A stretch of DNA of 64,000 bases from Algoriphagus sp. (GCF_030694375.1 NZ_JAUXYL010000023.1:1-64000), one strand, 5' to 3'. Counted from the first letter of the stretch, positions 29,307 to 38,371 are shown. Made by a program: numbers and translations. Notes: generated from the letters alone by a model not told the origin.

Positions 29307-30443
29307 ATGAAAACAATCTACTTCTTGGCAATTTTTCTAGGAACTTCTCTTTCAGTTTTTGCCCAGTTCCCAACATTTTATCCTACTTATAAGAATGATT
29401 ACACTCTTAAAAAGAATGAGGAGTTTGTGACTGAAAAACTAAAAGCCGCTGCCATCTCTTTGCTTGACTCAATTGGTAAGGATTCCCTCTCCTTTCATGT
29501 GCGATCTGCTCCGGATATGGTAGGCGTCTTGAAAAGAATGAATGATAGGTTAAAGTTAAAGGTTGATTCGCTGGAGTTAGAAGTGAAATCTGCTTACATA
29601 AATAAGATCCCAACTGTCGAAGAAGTTAAAGAAGTTGTAAATTGGAAGGAAGCTATTTTAAAAAACACTAACGAGATCGATAAAAATAATATCCTTATAG
29701 ATTATTTTGGTTCGATTAATAGTTTTTTAGGCAAGCCCGTGATGGCTACGAGATTTTTTCCTGTAAAAAACAGAAACCAAGGTGATTTCTTTTACAATAA
29801 TGTAACCTCATCGGGTGTTTCAACACTCAACAGTTTTGTCATTCAGGCTTCTGGGAATGGCGGGGTAGCAAACACAGAAATTGTAAGCGGCAGAATTTCA
29901 GCTCTTAGAGTTTCTTTTTCTTCTGTAATACAAGGTGGGGGAGATTCCTCCGATAGCTTAGAAGTAAATACTAAGCTTTTTAATGGTGGAGGCATTACAA
30001 ATCTTCATCTTGAATATCCTTTTTTTTATTATAACAGACAAAATGTCCTATTTTACTCTGCCTTTAAACCAGGCTTTGTAGCAGATCTTCCTGTTTTCGG
30101 TTCACAACTTGAGAGAGACGCTTTCTCAGGATATGCTGATCTAGCTATGGAGTTTTTAACTGAAATTAGAACTGATGGAGGGGAATTCAGTTTATTTGCT
30201 AATTTTAAAGGAAGTTACATTACAGGCACTCCCACTTTTTATTCAACCTTAAAGGCTCCTGATACAGATTTAGAATCAAAAAAGGTTGATAAGCCATTCT
30301 GGATTTCCCAAGTTTATGTCGGGATTTCTGTTTCCAAGCAGTTTCGGGTTTCGGCTAATATACCCATCGCCACAACTCGCCAAATCGCGCTGCCTGATAA
30401 AATTCAAATAGGAATACAAATATTAACGAATTCAAATAAGTAA
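29307..30443 (+). CDS. Secreted hypothetical protein
   Basis: Signal peptide MKTIYFLAIFLGTSLSVFAQ; long ORF. Confidence 0.65.
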   Translation: MKTIYFLAIFLGTSLSVFAQFPTFYPTYKNDYTLKKNEEFVTEKLKAAAISLLDSIGKDSLSFHVRSAPDMVGVLKRMNDRLKLKVDSLELEVKSAYINKIPTVEEVKEVVNWKEAILKNTNEIDKNNILIDYFGSINSFLGKPVMATRFFPVKNRNQGDFFYNNVTSSGVSTLNSFVIQASGNGGVANTEIVSGRISALRVSFSSVIQGGGDSSDSLEVNTKLFNGGGITNLHLEYPFFYYNRQNVLFYSAFKPGFVADLPVFGSQLERDAFSGYADLAMEFLTEIRTDGGEFSLFANFKGSYITGTPTFYSTLKAPDTDLESKKVDKPFWISQVYVGISVSKQFRVSANIPIATTRQIALPDKIQIGIQILTNSNK

Positions 30444-30581
30444 CCGAATTTAAATAAAGTTGGGAAAAACAATTTGAATGACAATCCTGACGCATAGGTC
30501 ACCGGATATCTAGCTTCGGACATCACTTCCAATTTCTCCCCCAAACCCACCGAATTCTAATTCCTTCTTCTTTAATACACT

Positions 30582-30617
30582 AAGTGCCTGCAAATTCAGC
30601 TTGCAGGCACTTTTTTG
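30582..30617 (+). terminator. Rho-independent terminator
   Basis: AAGTGCCTGCAA-ATTCAGC-TTGCAGGCACTTTTTTG. Confidence 0.8.
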
Positions 30618-30662
30618 TATCGTGCTTATCAAATATTGTATTTCCAAATAAATTTCAAAGCT

Positions 30663-31670
30663 ATGAAAAAAAGTATAATTAAGATTTTAATTTGGTTCTT
30701 GCCTCTTACTGCTTGGGCTCAAGATGCCGAAGAAACTGTAATCGTAGAACCAACATCAATTGGGCCTAATGGATTGGTATTATCACATTCTTTCTTAAGG
30801 GATTCTAAAATTCTGATTGCTGGAGAATTTACAACTTTTGATGGAATACCAGCAGGGAGGATAGCTCGGATTGATTCAGAAGGAGCCTTTGATCCGACTT
30901 TCAACTCAAAATCTGGAGCAAATGGATCTGTATTTTCTACAATTGTTCAGGATGATGGTAAAATTCTTATTTGCGGTGATTTCACCTCTTATAATGGAGT
31001 GGCGAAAAATAAAATTGCAAGATTAAATGATGACGGTAGTCTTGATGCTTCCTTCAATGAAGGTGAAGGGCCAGACAATTCTGTTTTGTCAATGGCAATA
31101 TTACCAGATGAAAAAATTTTAATTGGGGGGAGTTTTGATTTTTTTAATGGAATTGAGAGAAAATACTTTGCAAGACTAAATTCTAATGGTAGCCTGGATA
31201 ACACTTTTTATCCTGGTACGGGTGTAAATGATAAGGTCTACAACATTTCAGTACAACAGGATGGTAAGATATTGATAGGAGGAGACTTTACAAGTCATAA
31301 TGGCGTATCAGTAAATAGAATAATTAGGCTTAATCAAGATGGGAGCTTAGATAATTCTTTTGATATAGGAACTGGTGCAGACAATTCGGTTAGGGCTATT
31401 GCTGTTCAAAGTGATGGTAAGATCCTGATTGCTGGTGACTTTTTGTCTTTTGATGGAAATAAGATCAATAGGATTGCCAGACTTGATAATGATGGCAGCA
31501 TTGATACTTCCTTTAATTCAGGAGCTGGAGCAAACAACTCAATTTGGAATATTGTAATTGAGTCAGATGGTAAAATTTTGATTCATGGTTCATTTAGTAC
31601 TTATAATGGATCGGATAAAAATAGCTTAGCAAAGCTAAATAATGATGGTAGCTTAGATACTTCATTTTAA
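30663..31670 (+). CDS. Secreted delta-60 repeat protein
   Basis: Repeats of DGKILIAGDFxSYNGxxxNRIARLNxDGSLDxSFN; signal peptide from MKKSIIKILIWFLPLTAWAQ. Confidence 0.85.
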   Translation: MKKSIIKILIWFLPLTAWAQDAEETVIVEPTSIGPNGLVLSHSFLRDSKILIAGEFTTFDGIPAGRIARIDSEGAFDPTFNSKSGANGSVFSTIVQDDGKILICGDFTSYNGVAKNKIARLNDDGSLDASFNEGEGPDNSVLSMAILPDEKILIGGSFDFFNGIERKYFARLNSNGSLDNTFYPGTGVNDKVYNISVQQDGKILIGGDFTSHNGVSVNRIIRLNQDGSLDNSFDIGTGADNSVRAIAVQSDGKILIAGDFLSFDGNKINRIARLDNDGSIDTSFNSGAGANNSIWNIVIESDGKILIHGSFSTYNGSDKNSLAKLNNDGSLDTSF

Positions 31671-31749
31671 TTCAGTGACAAAAAAATATCAATATTATTT
31701 TTATTAATAATTTTAAAATAATAAATAAAATAATATAAATAATTGTTTT

Positions 31750-34700
31750 ATGAAAAAGACATTACTCATTACTTTATTGATTTTATTTATCAATAATATA
31801 CTCATTGCTCAAGAAGTAAGTGTTTTTGAGGTTTCCGGAAGTTATACTTGGGAAGTACCTGAAGGTGTGAATTCTATAAAAGTATATGCATGGGGTGGAG
31901 GAGGTGGCGGTGGAGCAGCTATTTATGAAAATACAAGAGGTGGAGGAGGAGCGGGTGGATCTATCACGGTTTCAACTGTTTCTGTACAGCCAGGCGAAGT
32001 TCTTCAAATAATAGTAGGCAATAGAGGGGTTGGAGGTTTTTCAGACGGAGGTAATGGAGGTAATACCACAATTAGTGGATCTTTTGGGACGATTTTAGCT
32101 TATGGAGGCGCAGGTGGAAAAAGAGGGTATAGGAATTCATGTCAAGTTGTTGTTGGCTCATATTGTTGTAGCAGTAGTAGTTGGGGAGGTTGTAGATCCT
32201 ACTGCTCCATTTATAATACAGTTCCATGTGGAGGCGTTCAATATGGTTCCGCTGGAATTGCCACAGTAGGATTGACTTTTAATGGTGGTTCTGGAGGCAA
32301 TGGTTCCGCTGGAATTAGTGGAGCCGGAGGAGGTAGTGCGGGCGATATGGGTTCTGGAGGGAATGCTAATTTTGGTACAGCTGGTATTGCAGGACTTGGA
32401 AATTACTCAGGGGCAAAAGGTGCTGATGGAAGATCAACTGCTGGATCAGGAATCCCCTCATCTGAAGTTGGGGGTGGAGGTTCCGGTGGTTTTGTTGGTC
32501 AACAAGGTTTTACTTCCTATGCAGGTGGTAGTGGGGGGCCTGGAAAATTGGTAATAGAGTTTATAAAAGATTGTACAGCTCCGGAATTTATTAAAGTACC
32601 TGATTCGACCAATGAGGAAACATTACCTGCTGCTCAATGTGAAAAGCAAATATTTTATGATATTCAAGTAGAAGAGGAAACAAATTTGTTTTTTGAATTT
32701 TCTGGTGCAACCGAATTAACAGGTAGTGGATCAGGAAGTGGAGAACTTTTTAAAGCGGGGATTACAAATGTTTTTATTAAGGCAATCAATTCTTGTGATG
32801 AGGAATCTACATTTAATTTTGAGATTAATCTTAAGGACAAAACTAGTCCGGTAATCACGACAAATCAGGATCAAAACCTGACAACCGAAGCAGGACTTTG
32901 CACTGCAAGCTTTGAAGCGACAGCAACGGCTAGCGACAATTGCTCAGTCGGAGCTCCGACAGGAGTACGAAGTGATGACAAGCCCTTGACCGACCCTTAT
33001 CCGGTTGGCACAACGACGATCACTTGGACTGTGAGCGATGCCAATGGCAATCCAGCAGTACCGGTTGTTCAGACGATAAAAGTTACTGACAACCAAGCTC
33101 CGGTAATCATTACAAATCAGGATCAAAACCTGACAACCGAAGCAGGACTTTGCACTGCAAGCTTTGAAGCGACAGCAACGGCTACAGACAACTGCTCAGT
33201 TGGTGCTCCGACAGGAATTCGAAGCGACAACAAGCCGTTGGCCGATTCCTATCCGGTCGGCACAACGACGATCACTTGGACTGTGAACGATGCCAATGGC
33301 AATCCAGCAGTACCGGTTGTTCAGACCATTACTGTTACTGACAATCAGGCTCCGGTAATCACGACAAATCAGAATCAAAACCTGACAACCGAAGCAGGAC
33401 TTTGCACTGCAAGCTTTGAAGCGACAGCTTCAGCTACAGACAACTGCTCAGTTGGTGCTCCGACAGGAATTCGTAGCGACAACAAGCCGTTGACCGATTC
33501 CTATCCGGTTGGAGTAACGACGATCACTTGGACTGTCTCTGATATCAATGGTAATCCAGCCACTCCGGTTGTTCAGACCATTACTGTTACTGACAGTCAG
33601 GCTCCTAGTTGGGAAACTGCATTGGGTGAGCTAGACAGAACAGTATTCTGCGGACAGGATCAACTGCTTTCAAGTGCCCAAAACCTGCAACCATTTGGTT
33701 TTGACAATTGCACTATAAAATCTATTCAAAAAACATCCGGAAATTTTGTATCCACCGGACTAAATGGGGCAGGAACATTCACCAATACTTGGATTGCTGA
33801 GGATTTAGCAGGAAATAAATCAACAGTTTTCAATCAAGTGATTACCATTCAGGGATTGGAAGTCGACGCTTCGGCCAGTGGTACCCCGGTTCCACTTAAT
33901 TCAACAGCCACTCTAAGTGCTAAAGTAATTCCTGCTGTTGAAGGGATTTCAGTAAACTTCTATTTGGATGAAGAATTTAAAGGAAGCAAAGCAACAGATG
34001 AATTTGGAATTGCAACTTTAGATGTGACCGGACTCCCATTGAATGTGTATAAAGTAACAGCCGTAGTTGGAAGTGGTTGTGCAGAATCCATTGCATACCT
34101 GCCTGTCTATGATCCCAATGGAAACTTTGTAACCGGCGGTGGCTGGATTAATTCACCTGAAGGAGCACTTATTGGGACCACAACCGTCGGAAAAGCAAAC
34201 TTTGGTTTTGTGTCCAAATACAAAAAAGGCTCCAACCAGGTAGATGGCAATACTGAATTCCAGTTCAACGCCGGAAACCTGAGCTTTAAATCAATCCTTC
34301 ATGAGGCAGGTACTCTGGTCATTTCGGGTAAAAAAGCTACCTATAGAGGAGAAGGATCAATCAATGGTGTGTCCGGCTTCAAATTTACTTTGGTAGCCAT
34401 TGACGGTCAGTGGAATGGTGGAACCAACCCCGATCAATTCCGAATAAAGATTTGGGGAAGTAATGGTGTCATCTATGACAATGGCTTGGGAGCGGATGAA
34501 AACTCTGAAGTTTCAACTGTCCTTGGTGGAGGTTCAATTGTGATTCATGAATCAAAAACCAAAGGCAATAAGCGTGTGTCAGCCGAACTGATTACCGTTC
34601 CTTGGAATACGCCTTTTGAAACCATCAGGAAAAAAGTGGATCAGATGAGCTCGACCTGGTTTGAAAGCAGAAAGCTTCTAATGACTTTGGATGCGGGAAC

Positions 34701-35328
34701 CTACGATCCATTGACTCCAGGTTTGTATGAACTGAAAGCGAATTTGATCGACAATGAGTTCTTCGAATTGGATGAACCGATTGCTATTCAAGTTTTGGTT
34801 CAAGACAAACCAAAAGCCCTCGACATTAAGCTGAGCAATCAGAAGGTTGTGAAAAATGCTGGATCTGGAACTGTCATAGGAAGCCTCAATACCATCGATC
34901 CTGTGGACGATATCCACACCTACAGCATGGATCCAAATCCGGATTTGGAGATTCGAGGAAATCAACTGATCTGGAAGGGAACCAATACTCCAGCCGCACA
35001 AATGACCATTACTGTCTTCAGTACGGATCGGGCAGGTCAGACCATCAGCAAGGACATCGTACTAACCCGTGAAGTAGGACCGAATCAATTCATCTTGTAT
35101 CCCAACCCTGCTCAAAACGAAACCAATATAATGGTCGATTTGGACGAGGGTGCCGAAGTTGAAATCCAAGTATTTGATGCCGTAGGCCGAATGGTAATCG
35201 AGGACACCATTTATCGGGAATCGACCTTCATTCAAACCTTAGACTTGAATGGTATGGCTCCGGGCATGTATATGGTGCAGGTCAAAATCGGATATATCAT
35301 CATGACCGAACGACTGATTAAAAGGTAA
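31750..35328 (+). CDS. Secreted glycine-rich/HYR-repeat protein with T9SS type A C-terminal sorting domain
   Basis: Gly-rich N-terminal region, three HYR-like 84-aa repeats (DNQAPVITTNQDQNLTTEAGLCTASFEATA), C-terminal FILYPNPAQNETNI...MYMVQVKIG. Confidence 0.88.
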   Translation: MKKTLLITLLILFINNILIAQEVSVFEVSGSYTWEVPEGVNSIKVYAWGGGGGGGAAIYENTRGGGGAGGSITVSTVSVQPGEVLQIIVGNRGVGGFSDGGNGGNTTISGSFGTILAYGGAGGKRGYRNSCQVVVGSYCCSSSSWGGCRSYCSIYNTVPCGGVQYGSAGIATVGLTFNGGSGGNGSAGISGAGGGSAGDMGSGGNANFGTAGIAGLGNYSGAKGADGRSTAGSGIPSSEVGGGGSGGFVGQQGFTSYAGGSGGPGKLVIEFIKDCTAPEFIKVPDSTNEETLPAAQCEKQIFYDIQVEEETNLFFEFSGATELTGSGSGSGELFKAGITNVFIKAINSCDEESTFNFEINLKDKTSPVITTNQDQNLTTEAGLCTASFEATATASDNCSVGAPTGVRSDDKPLTDPYPVGTTTITWTVSDANGNPAVPVVQTIKVTDNQAPVIITNQDQNLTTEAGLCTASFEATATATDNCSVGAPTGIRSDNKPLADSYPVGTTTITWTVNDANGNPAVPVVQTITVTDNQAPVITTNQNQNLTTEAGLCTASFEATASATDNCSVGAPTGIRSDNKPLTDSYPVGVTTITWTVSDINGNPATPVVQTITVTDSQAPSWETALGELDRTVFCGQDQLLSSAQNLQPFGFDNCTIKSIQKTSGNFVSTGLNGAGTFTNTWIAEDLAGNKSTVFNQVITIQGLEVDASASGTPVPLNSTATLSAKVIPAVEGISVNFYLDEEFKGSKATDEFGIATLDVTGLPLNVYKVTAVVGSGCAESIAYLPVYDPNGNFVTGGGWINSPEGALIGTTTVGKANFGFVSKYKKGSNQVDGNTEFQFNAGNLSFKSILHEAGTLVISGKKATYRGEGSINGVSGFKFTLVAIDGQWNGGTNPDQFRIKIWGSNGVIYDNGLGADENSEVSTVLGGGSIVIHESKTKGNKRVSAELITVPWNTPFETIRKKVDQMSSTWFESRKLLMTLDAGTYDPLTPGLYELKANLIDNEFFELDEPIAIQVLVQDKPKALDIKLSNQKVVKNAGSGTVIGSLNTIDPVDDIHTYSMDPNPDLEIRGNQLIWKGTNTPAAQMTITVFSTDRAGQTISKDIVLTREVGPNQFILYPNPAQNETNIMVDLDEGAEVEIQVFDAVGRMVIEDTIYRESTFIQTLDLNGMAPGMYMVQVKIGYIIMTERLIKR
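32849..33604 (+). repeat. Three tandem ~252-bp in-frame repeats (84 codons) within the HYR protein gene
   Basis: CGGTAATCA starts at 32849, 33101 and 33353 (period 252 bp), high nucleotide identity. Confidence 0.85.
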
Positions 35329-35356
35329 GATTTTATGAAAACAATGCTTTGGATAG

Positions 35357-35397
35357 GAATAGCCTCCAGAATTTTTCTGGCGGCTATTTTTTTGACT
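35357..35397 (+). terminator. Rho-independent terminator
   Basis: ATAGCCTCCAGAATTTTTCTGGCGGCTATTTTTTT. Confidence 0.7.
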
Positions 35398-35460
35398 TTT
35401 AAAATTTCATTCTAAAATTCAATTTGTAGATTGTTTGAACTTACATCAAAAGCATTCAAA

Positions 35461-35609
35461 TGAAATCGAGCCTGCTTGAGGCAGACAGGCCTGCCTGAGG
35501 CAGACAGGCATGACTAAAAAGTCACACACTGGAATGATTATCAAACTTGCGAGATTCCCTGTCCGAATACAGGCGGGCATCTGACCAATAAAATCAAATT
35601 ATAAACAGA
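35461..35609 (+). repeat. TGAAA-bounded structured element, copy C (149 bp, interrupted by CCTGCCTGAGGCAGACAGGC-type palindromes)
   Basis: TGAAATCGAGC...GACTAAAAAGTC-ACACACTGGAATGATTATC...GCGAGATTCC...CATCTGACC...AAATTATAAACAGA(TGAAA). Confidence 0.8.
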
Positions 35610-35700
35610 TGAAATCAAGCATGACGAGTACGTCTCACACTGGGATGATTATAATCCATGCGAGATTCCATCTGACAGATAAAAAACAATTATAAACAGA
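35610..35700 (+). repeat. TGAAA-bounded structured element, copy D (91 bp); right end supplies the VOC start codon
   Basis: TGAAATCAAGCATGACGAGTACGTCTCACACTGGGATGATTATAATCCATGCGAGATTCCATCTG...TATAAACAGA(TGAAA). Confidence 0.85.
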
Positions 35701-35905
35701 TGAAAAAACGTGTCACCGGTATCGGCGGAATATTCTTCAAAGTCAAAGATCCCAATGCCACAAAGTCCTGGTATCAAAAACACTTGGGTTTGAATACCGA
35801 CAACTATGGGACAGCTTTTGAATGGAGAAGCAGTGAAAATCCCGAACAAAAGGGCTTTTCCCAATGGTCTCCGATGAAGGAGGATACCACCTATTTCAAA
35901 CCATC

Positions 35906-35996
35906 TGAAATCGAGCATGACGAGAACGTCACACACTGGCATGATTATCCACCATGCGAGATTCCATGTGACCGAAAAAAACAAATTATAAACACA
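35906..35996 (+). repeat. TGAAA-bounded structured element, copy E (91 bp) inside the VOC gene
   Basis: TGAAATCGAGCATGACGAGAACGTCACACACTGGCATGATTATCCACCATGCGAGATTCCATGTGACC...AAATTATAAACACA(TGAAA). Confidence 0.88.
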
Positions 35997-36089
35997 TGAA
36001 AAGGACTTTATGATCAACTACCGGGTGGAAAATCTGGTGGAATTGCTGGCAGAACTGAAATCGGAAGGTGTTACAATCTTAGACGAAAT

Positions 36090-36178
36090 TGAAATACCCA
36101 TGTCGAAAGAGCGACACACAGGAGCATGATTATCTGGGGGTATTCCATGTGGCCATTAAAAAACAAATTATAAACACA
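36090..36178 (+). repeat. TGAAA-bounded structured element, copy F (89 bp) inside the VOC gene
   Basis: TGAAATACCCATGTCGAAAGAGCGACACACAGGAGCATGATTATCTGGGGGTATTCCATGTGGCC...AAATTATAAACACA(TGAAA). Confidence 0.88.
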
Positions 36179-36488
36179 TGAAACGGTCGAATACGGAAAG
36201 TTTGTTCACATTCTGGATCCGGATGGTCACAGCATCGAACTTTGGGAGCCGAATGATAATGTCTATGATAAGCTGACGGAAGGAAGAACGATTAGTTAAA
36301 TAAGTACAAAGTACCATGTACGAAGTACCAAGTATCCTTTACAATAAACGATTAACCAATGAATCCTGAACTAATGAACATTGAACCCATCACGATTCAC
36401 CGATTCAACAACGGTTGGTGAGCTCGTCGAACCATTCGTCAATTCAACCCTAAACCCTGAACAAATCAACCCTTAACTCCCTAACACC

Positions 36489-36770
36489 ATGGAAATCAAA
36501 CATGAATTTGACGGTCGAAAAGGTTCATTTTTTGTAGAGGAAGGAGCCAAGCGTATTGCCGAAATGGTCTATGTAATGGCTGGCACAAAGAAAATGATCA
36601 TCGAACACACCGAAGTGGATGAAAGCCTGAAGGGGCAGGGGGTCGGTGTCAAATTATTGGAAGCACTGGTCGAATTTGTCCGAAAGGAAGAGATCAAAGT
36701 AATTCCCCTTTGCCCTTTTGCAAAAGCCACGTTCAGGAAGCGGAAAGACTTGCAGGACGTACTGAATTAA
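36489..36770 (+). CDS. Small GNAT-like N-acetyltransferase (YjdJ/GTLF3-like)
   Basis: IIEHTEVDESLKGQGVGVKLLEALVEFVRKEEIKVIPLCPFAKATF. Confidence 0.88.
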   Translation: MEIKHEFDGRKGSFFVEEGAKRIAEMVYVMAGTKKMIIEHTEVDESLKGQGVGVKLLEALVEFVRKEEIKVIPLCPFAKATFRKRKDLQDVLN

Positions 36771-37018
36771 TCAAAAAACAAATAGGCTAGAATAATGGCT
36801 GTCAATCCTACGAGTCCAAGGATAATTAGGCTTTGATTTTTAAGCCGTGATTTCCGCATATTCCGGTGTAAAATAGCCTCGGAGAGAGCCTTGGGATCCG
36901 CATTTTTTCCGTCTCTGGAAATTCCTTCTGCCTCGGATTTTTGACGGATTTTCCCCAACTTATGGTTGTCCTTAAATGACTGGCTGCTATCCCTGCTAAA
37001 TCCAATTCCTCCGGTCAT
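36767..37018 (-). CDS. Small membrane protein, hypothetical
   Basis: 83 aa with C-terminal TM (SLIILGLVGLTAIILAYLFF). Confidence 0.55.
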   Translation of the reverse strand: MTGGIGFSRDSSQSFKDNHKLGKIRQKSEAEGISRDGKNADPKALSEAILHRNMRKSRLKNQSLIILGLVGLTAIILAYLFFD

Positions 37019-37044
37019 AATCTTGGTTTCTATTTCTCAAAATA

Positions 37045-37452
37045 ATGATTTCGTTCCAGGTAGAAAAGAATTTAAGTCTTGAAGAATACATTTTCATTCT
37101 CAATGACTCTGGTTTGGGGAAACGACGCCCCATGCATGATTCCGATCATTTGCGCCGAATGATAGAAGGTTCAAACCTCCTCGTCACTGCGCGAGAAAAA
37201 AATCAATTGGTCGGTGTCCTTCGAGGCCTTTCTGACTTTTGCTATCGTTGCTTTATTGCAGATTTGGCTGTTGCCAAAGCGTATCAGGGAAAAGGTATCG
37301 GTAGGGAAATCCTTCAATTCACCCGGAGCTTAGCCCCCGATGCCCGATTGATACTGTTTGCGGCTGAGGATGCAGAACCCTTTTATCAAAAACTGGGCTT
37401 CAAACTCCATGAGCACTGCTATCAATTGAAGCCTGAAGATTTACTTGGGTGA
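37045..37452 (+). CDS. GNAT family N-acetyltransferase
   Basis: CFIADLAVAKAYQGKGIGREIL motif. Confidence 0.88.
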   Translation: MISFQVEKNLSLEEYIFILNDSGLGKRRPMHDSDHLRRMIEGSNLLVTAREKNQLVGVLRGLSDFCYRCFIADLAVAKAYQGKGIGREILQFTRSLAPDARLILFAAEDAEPFYQKLGFKLHEHCYQLKPEDLLG

Positions 37453-37871
37453 TGCATCCAATCTTAAAGCATAATAAAACACCTTACCACAGCCTCATTT
37501 TCCACGACAGCACTCTTCTTTTGGATAATCCTTTATCATGAATCCCGAGCGAGGTTAATTTGAGCACATTCCATTTTTCAATGACCTATCTTCTTGCCAT
37601 CTAATAAACTTAGGTTGATTTTTGGGCCTTCGATAATTTCAATATTTAGAATATCGTGAATTGGTAAATGAATTCACAAAATTCAATATCACAGATCATG
37701 TATGCGTACTTATTACTTTGAAATTAAAAATTGTTAATTCCATTTGTAAATATATTCAAGGATTGGAATGGGCTTTGCATTAATATGCTGAGTTTTTCTT
37801 TATTTTGCGGCCACCTTTGTCGCCCAATTCGACACTTGAAAATTAAATTATTAAAAACTTAATTTATTAAA

Positions 37872-38345
37872 ATGATGAAACAGTCAATGTTCGCCTTTTC
37901 ACTCCGAAAAACTCTAGTCCTGGCTCTATTCGCCTTGTTGGCCATGGGTGCTTGTAAGAGTAAAAAGAAAGCCGTCCAAACCGCACCAGCTCCAGCACCT
38001 GTTGAGCAAGTCCAAACTCCACCTCCAGCTCCTGCTGCCACCAGATCAGCGGAAGAAATTGCAGCCGAAAAACTTGAAAATTATTTCAATTCGGTAGCCA
38101 GAGCTAGCAGCGTGAATTCAGCAAACCAATCCATTCAGGAAACGTTAGCAATGTTCTCTAATCAGGAGACTCCGGTATTGATCGTTATTCATGAAGAAAA
38201 TGGAATCAAGGATTACGATGAGCCTACGACCATCAAGAAGTATCTAGAATACCTGAAAGACACCAAGAAAAACCTCAATTACATCTCTGATATCAGAATG
38301 GATGCAAATGGTAAAGTGTCTGAATTGGAATTGAGAAGAAAATAA
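37872..38345 (+). CDS. Putative lipoprotein, possibly NTF2-like
   Basis: Lipobox LLAMGAC, Pro/Ala-rich linker, NTF2-like C-terminus (IKKYLEYLKDTKKNLNYISDI). Confidence 0.65.
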   Translation: MMKQSMFAFSLRKTLVLALFALLAMGACKSKKKAVQTAPAPAPVEQVQTPPPAPAATRSAEEIAAEKLENYFNSVARASSVNSANQSIQETLAMFSNQETPVLIVIHEENGIKDYDEPTTIKKYLEYLKDTKKNLNYISDIRMDANGKVSELELRRK

Positions 38346-38371
38346 CCATCACCTAGCAAATCTAAATTGAC

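Larger units (their letters stand above)
35700..36299 (+). pseudogene. VOC/glyoxalase family gene interrupted by two TGAAA elements (E, F); precise removal restores a 140-codon ORF
   Basis: MKKRVTGIGGIFFKVKDPNATKSWYQKHLGL...YFKPSE|KDFMINYRVENLVELLAELKSEGVTILDEIE|TVEYGKFVHILDPDGHSIELWEPND; 600-91-89=420 nt. Confidence 0.85.

Noticed and set aside
35700-35999. A complete 99-aa VOC protein as annotated in the ORF track
   Set aside because: The C-terminal residues (EHDENVTHWHDYPPCEIPCDRKKQIINT) are translation of element E; the true VOC C-terminus lies downstream.
35906-36183. Group I or group II intron in the VOC gene
   Set aside because: Elements are only 89-91 nt and lack recognisable group I/II core or domain V features. 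If spliced, the mechanism would have to be different.
35906-36183. Retron or hammerhead/twister ribozyme as identity of the TGAAA elements
   Set aside because: No RT/msr-msd arrangement and no CUGAUGA...GAAA hammerhead core; conserved ATGATTAT and CACACNGG do not match cores I can recall. Not formally excluded without Infernal.
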